A DNA stretch of 18,831 nucleotides from DASWHF01 sp036393295 (GTDB lineage Bacteria > Pseudomonadota > Gammaproteobacteria > Acidiferrobacterales > UBA6901): contig DASWHF010000124.1 of the NCBI GenBank assembly GCA_036393295.1, forward strand, positions 1-18,831. The letters run 5' to 3'. Position numbers and translations under genes: made by a program. The notes beneath the pieces are model-generated. The model had not been told where the DNA came from and searched no databases. It saw nothing but the letters and a program-made list of their open reading frames with translations. Positions 10,582-17,356 of the stretch are shown here, piece after piece (position 1 is the first letter of the stretch; each line of letters opens with the position of its first letter).

Positions 10582-11153
10582 GATGTCCGGCCGCGCGGCG
10601 CGGCCAGGTCGCGCTCGCGCCATTTGTATACCGTGTAACGGGACAGGCTCACCAACGGGTCCCAGAAGTCGGCCGGCAGTCCGGCCTTCTTCTTGAGATG
10701 CGCGAGGAACTCGCGCGGCTCCGGCAGATGTTCCCACACCTGGGGCAGGAACGTGCTGCGGTGATGGCGGTATTGAAAAACAATGCCGTCGATGCCGGGG
10801 CGCAGCTGCGCCAGGGCGTCGTCCTCGTCATTCAGATCGACCGGCGTCAGCGCCGACAGCACCGCCACCTCGACCTCGATGCTCGCGTAGTCGCGCGAGG
10901 TCAGGGCCGGGAAGCGCGGGTCGCGGAACGCCGCCATGCGCGCGTTGTCCTCGACGTCCTCGCGCAGCGGCCGGTAGGGCTCGAGGCTGCCGATGCAGCC
11001 GCGCAGCTCGCCGTGGCGCATCAGCGTCACGAAACTCGCGCCCGGCTCGCGCAGCCAGGGCGCATTGTCGACGCCGAGACGCGGGCGCTCGAGCGCCGCG
11101 CCGATCGCGGCGCGCGCCAGGCGCAACAGGATCTCGCCGTGCTCCGGGGTCAT
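10578..11153 (-). CDS. amrA: AMMECR1-domain protein (AmmeMemoRadiSam protein A)
   Basis: This 191-residue cytoplasmic protein spans a whole AMMECR1 domain. The hallmark LRGCIG is at residues 50-55, followed by a conserved block (DVEDNARMAAFRDPRFPALT, split here by family convention at 66-85) and TFLPQVWEHLPEPREFLAHLKKKAGL in the second half. The human homologue is named for Alport syndrome with mental retardation, midface hypoplasia and elliptocytosis; the bacterial function is unknown. Its start at 11153 overlaps the amrB stop by 4 bases (ATGA), and its own stop overlaps amrS in the same way. The tight coupling suggests the three products act together in fixed ratio. Confidence 0.94.
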   Translation of the reverse strand: MTPEHGEILLRLARAAIGAALERPRLGVDNAPWLREPGASFVTLMRHGELRGCIGSLEPYRPLREDVEDNARMAAFRDPRFPALTSRDYASIEVEVAVLSALTPVDLNDEDDALAQLRPGIDGIVFQYRHHRSTFLPQVWEHLPEPREFLAHLKKKAGLPADFWDPLVSLSRYTVYKWRERDLAAPRGRTS

Positions 11154-11959
11154 GCGCGCGCCTCCTCGGTGAAGGCCACCGCGGCGTAGCCGACCACGCG
11201 GTCGCGATCGCCGGCCGTGTCGCCGGAGTTGCGCAGGTCCAGCAGGCGCGCGCGCAACCCGTGGGCGCGCGCCGCGCGCAGCAAGCCGTTGACCGGCGTG
11301 CCACCGCAGGCCTGGTGATGGGTGATTTCATCGGGGCCGAGCGCCAGGATGGTGTCGACCGTACTGCGGTCGGCGCGGCGCGCCTTGTCGTAGGTCAGGT
11401 AGTGGGACAGATCCGAGCTGACGATGATCACGGTATCGGTGCCGCCCCACAGGCGTTCGAGCACCTCGGCGACCTCGTCGGGTGAGGCGTCCCCGACGGC
11501 GAGCGGTACCAGTGTGAAATCATCGAGCACGGACTGCAGGAAGGGCAGTTGCACCTCCAGTGAATGTTCGAAGGCGTGAGCCGCGCCGCTGACGCCGACC
11601 TGTGGCAGGTCGCGAATTGCCGCGATCGACCGGCGGTCGAGCGGCACGACCCCGAGCGGCGTGGCGAAGCCCTCGGCCTCGGGCAGCGCCAGGCCGCGCA
11701 CCGGCACGCGGTGCACCGGCCCGAGCAGGACCACGCGGCGCACGCCGCCGGCATGCCCGGCGAGCAGCCGGTAGGCGCTGGCGGCGATCGGACCGGAATA
11801 GATATAGCCGGCGTGCGGAACGATCAGGGCCTTGGGCGGCGCGACGGCCTCGGCCGGCGCCGCGGCCCCGGTCAGGAAGCGGTCGATCTGCTCGCCGAGG
11901 GCGGCGCGCTGCCCGGGGTAGAAGCTGCCGGCGACGGCAGCCGGGCGGATGCGGTCCAT
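11150..11959 (-). CDS. amrB: MEMO1-family protein (AmmeMemoRadiSam protein B)
   Basis: The protein has 269 residues, with the full MEMO fold related to extradiol ring-cleavage dioxygenases. Putative metal-site residues are visible: H49 (PHAGYIYSG), H83 (GPVH) and C218 (ACGG). These correspond to H49, H81 and C244 of human MEMO1 as I recall them. H186 (SSDLSHY) and EHSLEVQLPF (131-140) are also conserved. The start MDRIRPAAVAGSFYPG is the usual family N-terminus, with GGGAG about 8 bases upstream. It is the first gene of the amrB-amrA-amrS operon, with an extended -10 promoter and a leader hairpin immediately upstream. Its reaction in bacteria is not established. Confidence 0.94.
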   Translation of the reverse strand: MDRIRPAAVAGSFYPGQRAALGEQIDRFLTGAAAPAEAVAPPKALIVPHAGYIYSGPIAASAYRLLAGHAGGVRRVVLLGPVHRVPVRGLALPEAEGFATPLGVVPLDRRSIAAIRDLPQVGVSGAAHAFEHSLEVQLPFLQSVLDDFTLVPLAVGDASPDEVAEVLERLWGGTDTVIIVSSDLSHYLTYDKARRADRSTVDTILALGPDEITHHQACGGTPVNGLLRAARAHGLRARLLDLRNSGDTAGDRDRVVGYAAVAFTEEARA

Positions 11960-11972
11960 GGGTTCGACTCCC

Positions 11973-12018
11973 GGCCGGTCGTGACGCCTGGGGCGACCGG
12001 CCTCAACACATCATATCA
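11973..12018 (-). promoter_or_regulatory. Extended -10 promoter and 5'-terminal leader hairpin of the amr operon
   Basis: On the minus strand TGA-TATGAT (12018-12010) forms an extended -10 element, 5 of 6 in the hexamer, with no clear -35. Transcription should begin near 12003-12004. From 12002 a perfect 9-bp inverted repeat (11994-12002 with 11973-11981, 12-base loop) forms the first structure in the transcript. It ends next to the GGGAG ribosome-binding site of amrB (11968-11972). Confidence 0.5.
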
Positions 12019-12090
12019 CCGCCGTGCGCCAGCGCGACGGGTGGAGAAAAATCAAGCGCTTGGGTGTATATGGGGGCGTGCCGGACCGAA

Positions 12091-12510
12091 TCAATGCGGC
12101 CGGTCCTCGTCCGGCGGCACGGGCCGCTTGCGGCCCTGGGCGTCGACGGCGACATAGGTGAGCGTCGCCTCGGTGACCTTGACGGTCTCGGTGCCGTGGC
12201 CGGCGCTGAAGATGCCGCGCTCCGAGAACACCTGGACGTCGACCGTGATCGAAGTGGTGCCGATGCGCACGATCTCGGCGTAGATGCTGACCAGATCGCT
12301 GACGAACACCGGCTTGCGGAAATGAAAGGCGTTGACCGCCACCGTGACCACGCGGCCGAGCGCGCGACGGCGCGCGACGATGCTGCCGGCGATGTCGACC
12401 TGGGCCATGATCCAGCCGCCGAAGATGTCGCCGGCGGCGTTGGTGTCGGCCGGCATCGGCGCGACGCGCAAGGTCGGCGGGCGGTCGGCGGGCGGCAACT
12501 CGTCGTGCAT
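12091..12510 (-). CDS. yciA: YciA-type acyl-CoA thioesterase
   Basis: This 139-residue hotdog-fold protein hydrolyses acyl-CoA thioesters in the cytoplasm. Residues 19-41 carry the family hallmark: MPADTNAAGDIFGGW followed by MAQVDIAG, with N24 and D28 in the active-site region. HFRKPVFVSD at about 63-72 is also typical. The length and the position of the MPADTN block relative to the start match YciA. Start at 12510 lacks a strong Shine-Dalgarno, but the alternative Met at residue 19 would cut into the domain. A probable promoter lies just upstream, so it is likely transcribed separately from the ATP-grasp gene whose stop is at 12593. Confidence 0.92.
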   Translation of the reverse strand: MHDELPPADRPPTLRVAPMPADTNAAGDIFGGWIMAQVDIAGSIVARRRALGRVVTVAVNAFHFRKPVFVSDLVSIYAEIVRIGTTSITVDVQVFSERGIFSAGHGTETVKVTEATLTYVAVDAQGRKRPVPPDEDRPH

Positions 12511-12542
12511 GCGTGGGGGTTCCCGGGGGTGGATCGGCCTAC

Positions 12543-12571
12543 ACGATAAACCACGCCCGGGTCGCCGGCAA
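12543..12571 (-). promoter_or_regulatory. Probable sigma-70 promoter for the yciA-like gene
   Basis: On the minus strand TTGCCG (12571-12566) and TATCGT (12548-12543) are separated by 17 bases, each 4 of 6 to consensus. The leader would be about 26 bases. The -35 box is identical to the one proposed for the HPP gene. Confidence 0.5.
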
Positions 12572-12592
12572 ACCGGCGCGCCGCGGCGGCGC

Positions 12593-13609
12593 TCAGCTGG
12601 TTTGGGCGCGAAGGCCCAGATTCAGAATGCGCTGGATCAGCTCCGGGTAGCTCATGCCGGCCTTGGCGGCAGCCGCGGCGCACTCGTCGTTGCTGGCGAT
12701 GGCCGGATTCGGATTGGCTTCGAGCACGTAGAAATCGCCGTCGGGGCTCAGCCGCAGGTCGAGGCGCGCATAACCGCTCAGGTCGAGGACGCGATAAACG
12801 CGCTTGCAGAGTTTCACGATGCGCTCCTGGGCCCCGGCCGGCAGATTGCGCGCGAACTGGTAGTCGATGCCCCAGCGCTCGCGGTACTCGGTGTCCCATT
12901 TGACCTTATAAGTGGCCATGCGCGGTTGGCCGGCCTCGACTTTGTCGAACACCAGCTCGCGGATCGGCAGCACCTCCAGCCGGTCGTTGCCGATCACCGT
13001 CACGTACAGCTCGCGGCCGTCGATGTACTGTTCGGCGATCACGTCGCCCCGGGTCTTGTCCTGCAGCAGCGCGACGCGCTCGCGCAGCTCCTGCTCGTTC
13101 TCCACGTGTGAGGCCCGGGCGATGCCCACCGAGCCCTCCTCGATCAGCGATTTCACGATCATCGGGAACGGCAGGCGCCGCAGCCGGCCGATCTTCTTGC
13201 CGTAGGGGAAGACCATGAAGTCCGGCACGCCGATGTGGTGATAGGTCAGCAGCTTCTTCGACAGCGCCTTGTCGCGCGACAGCAGCAGGCCGCGCGGGTT
13301 GCAGCCGGTGTAGGGCGTCTTGAGCATCGACAGGTAGCTCACCACGTAGTAATCGAAGGCGCTGTTGCCGGCGAAGTCCTCGAGCAGGTTGAAGGCGATG
13401 TGCGGCTGCCAGTCCTCGATGGTCCGGCGGATCGGCGCGAGGTCGTCGTAGATGCCGACCACGCGCACCTCGTGGCCGAGCGCCAGCAGCGCCTGTTTGA
13501 CGTCGTACTCGGTCTGGAATTCGTCGACGCGCGGGTCGTCCGGTCCGGCGAGGTCCTCGGGCGGCACCAGGCTGTAATGCACCAGCATCATCACGCGCAG
13601 TTTCTTCAT
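12593..13609 (-). CDS. ATP-grasp ligase related to D-alanine-D-alanine ligase
   Basis: The protein has 338 residues. The N-terminal Rossmann-like half includes FNLLEDFAGNSAFDYY and LKTPYTGCNPRGLLLSRDKALSKKLL, equivalent to the substrate/pre-ATP-grasp region of Ddl. The central part has the ATP-contacting PMIVKSLIEEGSVGI strand and loop. Near the C-terminus LDLR and VLEANPNPAI supply the Mg-ATP carboxylate and the E-x-N motif. It therefore probably makes an amide or peptide bond via an acyl phosphate. The substrate is not predictable, and it is divergent enough that a role as housekeeping Ddl is unlikely. Its ATG overlaps the stop of the upstream metallopeptidase gene by 4 bases (ATGA), so the two are translated together and probably act on the same substrate. 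Confidence 0.85.
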   Translation of the reverse strand: MKKLRVMMLVHYSLVPPEDLAGPDDPRVDEFQTEYDVKQALLALGHEVRVVGIYDDLAPIRRTIEDWQPHIAFNLLEDFAGNSAFDYYVVSYLSMLKTPYTGCNPRGLLLSRDKALSKKLLTYHHIGVPDFMVFPYGKKIGRLRRLPFPMIVKSLIEEGSVGIARASHVENEQELRERVALLQDKTRGDVIAEQYIDGRELYVTVIGNDRLEVLPIRELVFDKVEAGQPRMATYKVKWDTEYRERWGIDYQFARNLPAGAQERIVKLCKRVYRVLDLSGYARLDLRLSPDGDFYVLEANPNPAIASNDECAAAAAKAGMSYPELIQRILNLGLRAQTS

Positions 13610-14919
13610 AGCGACACGTGGAAACCCCCGCTGTGCAGCTTGCTCATGACCAGCATGGTGAGGCAGGCGGCCATCTCGGGCTTGAGCTCCTGGTCGTTGC
13701 GCGTGACGCGCAGGTTGAGCTCGTCGCAGCGCCCGATCATTTCCTTGAGCACCTCGCTGATGCGGTAATCATACTCCGAGGTCCAGCGCGCGACGATATC
13801 GATGATCTCCATGCGCACCCGGCGGATGTAGCGCGAGGCCTTTTCGTTCGTGCGATGCTCGGGAGCGTCGGAAAAGAGCTTCTTCAGGTCGCGGTCGAAG
13901 AATTCCGGGCTGTCCTGGCCGTAGCGCGCCTGCTTGTCGGCGTAGTACTCGCGCAGGGTCGTGCGCATCCGGGCGGCCTCGAGCATGGTGCGGCGGTTGG
14001 AGTAGCGCGGCGTGCGTCCGCGGAACTCCTTCATCAGCTGATCCACGTATTGCAGCTTCTTCAGGGCCGGCCAGCCCTTGTAGCGCTTGCGCCAGTCGGA
14101 GTTCGGTTTGAGCCAGACCGCGAAGGTCTCGGCCCAGTCCTCGTGCGGATGGCTCTGGGCGTACCAGTTCGCCAGGTGCAGCACGTAGCGCTTGCTGTAG
14201 GGCTGGGGCAGGTAGGTGTCCGGGTACTTGGTGCTGGACTTGCCGAAGTGCTGCTGCCAGTCGCGCCGGCGGTGGAAGCGATAGGCGTTGAGCAGCGCGT
14301 GCGCGGTCTCGTGGCGCAGCAGCTTCATGCAGGACTCGCGGTCGCTGCCCTCGACCTCCAGCATCTGTTCCTTTTCGAGCTGCTTGAGGCGCGGATGCGC
14401 GAGATAAAACGGGATGGCGATGCCCGGGATGCCGTCCGGGCTGTACCATTCGTCCGACAGCCAGAAGTGCGGGCGGAAGACGAAGCCGCGGGCCTTGAGC
14501 TCCTGGTAGAGCCGGCGGATGCGCGGCTTGAGCTCGCTGCCGTCGATCTTGAGGCCGAGATCGCAGATGCGCGCGTCGAGCAGGCGCTCGCGCGGCCATT
14601 TGGCCCAGCCGCGCAAGGTAGTCGGGCGCGCCGCCTGCCGGCGACCGCGCGACGGGCGCCGCGACTTGGCGGTCGTGCGGCGGCGTGCCCGCGGGCGGCG
14701 TCGGCTGCTGCGCGTGCGCGTGTTCTTCTTCCTCGACTTTTTCTTTACGCGCCGCGTCGTCTTGCGGCGGCGCGCGGTCGGACGTTTGCGCTTGACGCGG
14801 CGCCCGGTCCGGGATTTCTTCCTGGTCTTGCGCTTGGCGGTTTTCCTTCGCGCCGGCCTGCGCTTCGCGCGTCGGGCCGCCGGTCGTTTGCGACGCGTTT
14901 TTTTCTTCTTGGCCGGCAT
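13606..14919 (-). CDS. Putative zinc metallopeptidase with a long histone-like basic N-terminal tail
   Basis: The protein has 437 residues. Residues 1-100 contain about 57 Lys/Arg, with Ala, Pro, Ser and Thr making up most of the rest, resembling histone H1-like tails; this part is surely disordered. The catalytic part (about 103-437) has HETAH at 203-207 (zinc ligands H203 and H207, catalytic E204) and HPHEDWAETFAVWL at 257-270, where E264 could be the third ligand. The pair of motifs resembles the putative zinc-binding metallopeptidase family (Peptidase_Mx type). There is no signal peptide, so it is probably cytoplasmic or nucleoid-associated. Start ATG at 14919 has only a weak ribosome-binding site and lies 27 bases after the GumN-like stop. 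The only alternative I found, TTG at 14616, would remove the tail exactly but has no Shine-Dalgarno. Confidence 0.82.
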   Translation of the reverse strand: MPAKKKKTRRKRPAARRAKRRPARRKTAKRKTRKKSRTGRRVKRKRPTARRRKTTRRVKKKSRKKNTRTRSSRRRPRARRRTTAKSRRPSRGRRQAARPTTLRGWAKWPRERLLDARICDLGLKIDGSELKPRIRRLYQELKARGFVFRPHFWLSDEWYSPDGIPGIAIPFYLAHPRLKQLEKEQMLEVEGSDRESCMKLLRHETAHALLNAYRFHRRRDWQQHFGKSSTKYPDTYLPQPYSKRYVLHLANWYAQSHPHEDWAETFAVWLKPNSDWRKRYKGWPALKKLQYVDQLMKEFRGRTPRYSNRRTMLEAARMRTTLREYYADKQARYGQDSPEFFDRDLKKLFSDAPEHRTNEKASRYIRRVRMEIIDIVARWTSEYDYRISEVLKEMIGRCDELNLRVTRNDQELKPEMAACLTMLVMSKLHSGGFHVSL

Positions 14920-14946
14920 GGGGCGTCGATAAGCTCGAAGGCGCGT

Positions 14947-15903
14947 TCAATAGACCGGAGACAGCTTGTAGCCGGCCTGGCTGAGCAGCTCGAGCAGGCC
15001 GGCCTCGCCGGGCAGATGCAGGGCGCCGACGGCGATGAAGGCATTGCCTTCCTTCAACCGCGGCACCATGCGCTCGGCCATCACGCGGTTACGCCGGTCG
15101 AGCAGGCGCTCCATGAGCACGCGGTAGGCGCGGTCGTCGGCCGGGCGGTTGCGGCTCTCGATTGCGCTGATGCGCGCCAGGTCGCGGTCGAGATAGGCCA
15201 GCGTCAGCTCTTCGAGCTGGGTCGCGAGCCCACGGTGATTCCGGATGGTCTCGCGCAGCAGGCTGACCTGGTGATCGAGGCTCAGATCATCGAATACCGC
15301 GATCTGCTCGTCCAGGGATTCCAGCCCGTAAGTCGGTTTGTCCTGGAGGACGGCCTGGATCTGCAAGGCCAAGTCCAGGAACAGCCCCGAGCTGTTGGGG
15401 GTGGGCATGGACAGCGTCACGATGACCGCCCAGGGTTTCATTTTCCGGATGCCCTCGGCGGATATGCCCTGGTCGCGCAGGACCTCCACCGTCTGGGCAT
15501 ACAGCTCGCGGTCGAGGACCTGATCCAGGCTGCGGTCGTCGTTGAAGAACATCGCTTCGGTCATCGACACCAGGCCGGCACCGCTGGCGATCACCTCCAT
15601 GGTGTAGCTGGCCGCGCCGTCGAAGTGCTGCTTGACCGGGCAGGGGAGCAGTGTCACCCGCCGGTCGCTGATATGGATGGTTCCGAACAGGTAGCTTGGC
15701 ACGGCGCCCGGGGATTCGATCTTCCACAGGATGCCCTTGTCGAACCGGGCGGCGCCGGCGGCCGGCGGGGCGCCGCGGACCTCGCGGCAGTCGCCGGCGG
15801 CATGCGCGCCGGACGCGGCGGCCAGGGCCGCGACCAGCAACAGCCAGGGCCAACGGCGGGTCGTGCGATGACGGCGGACGGACCATGGGGCGCGAGGCAT
15901 CAT
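14947..15903 (-). CDS. TraB/GumN-family protein, exported
   Basis: The protein has 318 residues. An N-terminal Arg-rich stretch, a hydrophobic core at about 19-32 and a cleavage site near SGAHAA (31-36) form a signal peptide, so the mature protein is periplasmic. GTIHISD (74-80) near the start and GALHLPGEAGLLELL (about 293-307) near the end are the paired His-containing motifs of the TraB/PrgY/GumN family, which is related to the TIKI metalloproteases; the bacterial role is not established. Start at 15903 is followed by a second ATG at 15900, and either could be used. There is no Shine-Dalgarno, and a promoter lies so close that the transcript may be leaderless. It is probably first in an operon with the metallopeptidase and ATP-grasp genes. 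Confidence 0.88.
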   Translation of the reverse strand: MMPRAPWSVRRHRTTRRWPWLLLVAALAAASGAHAAGDCREVRGAPPAAGAARFDKGILWKIESPGAVPSYLFGTIHISDRRVTLLPCPVKQHFDGAASYTMEVIASGAGLVSMTEAMFFNDDRSLDQVLDRELYAQTVEVLRDQGISAEGIRKMKPWAVIVTLSMPTPNSSGLFLDLALQIQAVLQDKPTYGLESLDEQIAVFDDLSLDHQVSLLRETIRNHRGLATQLEELTLAYLDRDLARISAIESRNRPADDRAYRVLMERLLDRRNRVMAERMVPRLKEGNAFIAVGALHLPGEAGLLELLSQAGYKLSPVY

Positions 15904-15910
15904 ACTTTTT

Positions 15911-15938
15911 ACTATAACCCAATCCCGAAGGCCGACAA
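15911..15938 (-). promoter_or_regulatory. Sigma-70-like promoter directly upstream of the GumN-like gene
   Basis: On the minus strand TTGTCG (15938-15933, 4 of 6) and TATAGT (15916-15911, 5 of 6) are 16 bases apart. The expected transcription start is within one to three bases of the ATG at 15903, leaving no room for a ribosome-binding site. Confidence 0.55.
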
Positions 15939-16051
15939 TCCCCGCGTCGTGGCCCGCCGGGTGGGAATATGCTTAAATGGCGCGCCGCGGGCCCCCACGG
16001 CGCAGTGCCGCCGGGGATATGTGTGCGAGTAGCAATAACGACGACAAACTC

Positions 16052-16057
16052 GAGAGG
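16052..16057 (+). promoter_or_regulatory. Shine-Dalgarno deciding the MipA/OmpV start
   Basis: GAGAGG lies 10 bases before GTG at 16068. Starting there puts a short basic n-region directly before the hydrophobic signal core. The longer frame from 15969 would bury the signal peptide about 33 residues in. Confidence 0.65.
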
Positions 16058-16067
16058 CGCCGATAAA

Positions 16068-16913
16068 GTGATCCGCTCCCCCCGCCGCGGCTTTGCCGTC
16101 ATCGCGATCGTCTCCGCCGGCTTCGCCGGCGACGCGCGCGCCGACCAGCTGCCGTTGTGGGAGCTCGGCATCGGCATCGGCGGCATCGCCGCGCCCGATT
16201 ACCGCGGCTCGGACGAGACGCGCAACTATCTGCTGCCGCTGCCCTACATCGTCTATCGCGGCGAGATCCTGAACGTCGATCGCAGCGGCATCTACGGCCG
16301 GCTGTTCGAAGGCGAGCGCGTCAATCTCGACATCAGTTTCGACGCCGGCGTGCCGGTCGACAGCGAGAAGAACGCCGCGCGCGCCGGCATGCCGGATCTC
16401 GATCCGACCTTCGAGGTCGGACCGTCGCTGGAGATCTGCCTGTGGAACGACTGCAAGGCCGATCGCGTCCTGCAGCTGCGGCTGCCGGCGCGCGCGACAT
16501 TCTCGACCGACTTCTCGCGCGTCGACAGCCGCGGCTGGGTGTTCAATCCGAACATCAACGTCGACATCAACAACATCGGCCCCGGCGGCGGCTGGAACTT
16601 CGGCGTCGCGATCGGGCTGGTCTATGCGGACGAGAAGAATCACGATTACTACTACCAGGTCGATCCGGCGTTCGCGACCGCGGCGCGCCCGGCCTACGAC
16701 GCGCGCGGCGGTTACAGCGGCACGCGCGTGGTGGTGGCGCTGAGCAAGCGCTACGACGGGCTGTGGCTCGGCCTGTTCGCGCGCTACGATGATCTGTCCG
16801 GCGCCGAGTTCCGGGACAGCCCGCTGGTGCGCGTCGAGCGCTGGTTCATGGCCGGTTTCGGCGTGGCCTGGATGTTCGCCCGGTCGGACACCCTGGTCGA
16901 ACGCGATCGCTGA
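16068..16913 (+). CDS. MipA/OmpV-family outer-membrane protein
   Basis: The protein has 281 residues, starting at GTG. A signal peptide is visible: basic MIRSPRRG, hydrophobic FAVIAIVSAGFAG, and a cleavage site after ARA at residue 25. The mature part has alternating polar/hydrophobic strands typical of a beta-barrel. It begins with WELGIGIGGIAAPDYRGSD (31-49), the family's N-terminal signature, and continues with YLLPLPYIVYRGE, and its last strand ends in WMFARSD. MipA was described as a scaffold for murein hydrolases and synthases; many members are simply outer-membrane proteins of unknown role. Two Cys (in EICLWNDCKADRV) could form a loop disulfide. It is divergent from the GumN-like gene, with 164 bases between the two starts. 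Confidence 0.9.
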   Translation: MIRSPRRGFAVIAIVSAGFAGDARADQLPLWELGIGIGGIAAPDYRGSDETRNYLLPLPYIVYRGEILNVDRSGIYGRLFEGERVNLDISFDAGVPVDSEKNAARAGMPDLDPTFEVGPSLEICLWNDCKADRVLQLRLPARATFSTDFSRVDSRGWVFNPNINVDINNIGPGGGWNFGVAIGLVYADEKNHDYYYQVDPAFATAARPAYDARGGYSGTRVVVALSKRYDGLWLGLFARYDDLSGAEFRDSPLVRVERWFMAGFGVAWMFARSDTLVERDR

Positions 16914-16919
16914 CCGCCC

Positions 16920-16948
16920 TTGGCGGGCGCCGCGCGCGGCGCTACACT
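16920..16948 (+). promoter_or_regulatory. Candidate promoter with a 16-bp palindrome in its spacer
   Basis: TTGGCG (16920-16925) and TACACT (16943-16948) are 17 bases apart, each 4 of 6 to consensus. Bases 16927-16942 form a perfect 16-base palindrome that fills the spacer. The same palindrome, with the small CCGCC/GGCGG hairpin before it, might instead help end mipA transcription, though no T run follows. Confidence 0.4.
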
Positions 16949-16980
16949 TCCACGCCCACGTTCGCGTTTCCGGGTCCGTC

Positions 16981-17295
16981 ATGCAGCAGCCGCGCACACA
17001 GCAGGAATATCTCGAGCTCGCCGACCAGCTGATTGACGAGATGGAAGACCTGCTGCGCTGCGCCGACGACGAGGACGAGAGCGAGAACGAATTCTCCACC
17101 CAGATCCCGGCGTACCGCGAGCTGCTGGCCGCCATCCGGAACCATCGGACGGCGGTCGCCGCCGGCGGTCACGCCTTCGCCGACGGCAAGGATCTGCCGT
17201 TCTTCGTCGAGGCGCGCCGACGGCGCGCCTTCATCCCGTTCTTCATCCTGATCGAGGCGCTGAACGGCGCCCACAAGGCCGGTCTGCGCCCCTAG
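16981..17295 (+). CDS. Small acidic conserved-looking protein of unknown function
   Basis: The protein has 104 residues and I do not recognise a named family. The N-terminal half is helical and acidic: EYLELADQLIDEMEDLL (9-25) followed by a run of Asp/Glu at 29-37. The middle is AYRELLAAIRNHRTAVAAGG; the C-terminal half has FFVEARRRRAFIPFFILIEALNGAHKAGL (74-102), basic then hydrophobic. The hydrophobic stretch is short and amphipathic rather than a clear membrane segment. There is a single Cys at 27. The codon usage is like its neighbours and a plausible promoter lies 33-61 bases upstream, so it is probably a real gene. It ends 61 bases before aroC and may be co-transcribed with it. Confidence 0.75.
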   Translation: MQQPRTQQEYLELADQLIDEMEDLLRCADDEDESENEFSTQIPAYRELLAAIRNHRTAVAAGGHAFADGKDLPFFVEARRRRAFIPFFILIEALNGAHKAGLRP

Positions 17296-17356
17296 CGTGT
17301 CGCCCGCGGCGCGCCGGCATCTGTCCCGCCGTCCGCCGATCCGGTAAACTGGCGGA

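Noticed and set aside
14616..14919. Treating the Lys/Arg-rich segment as non-coding and starting the metallopeptidase at TTG 14616
   Set aside because: The TTG has no Shine-Dalgarno, while the frame is open to a proper ATG and uses ordinary Lys/Arg codons. The longer form is kept but marked as needing proteomic support.
13618..16032. Plus-strand open frame of 804 codons across the metallopeptidase and GumN-like genes
   Set aside because: It crosses two genes that have clear motifs on the minus strand; its composition (Arg, Leu, Ala, His) is typical of antisense translation.
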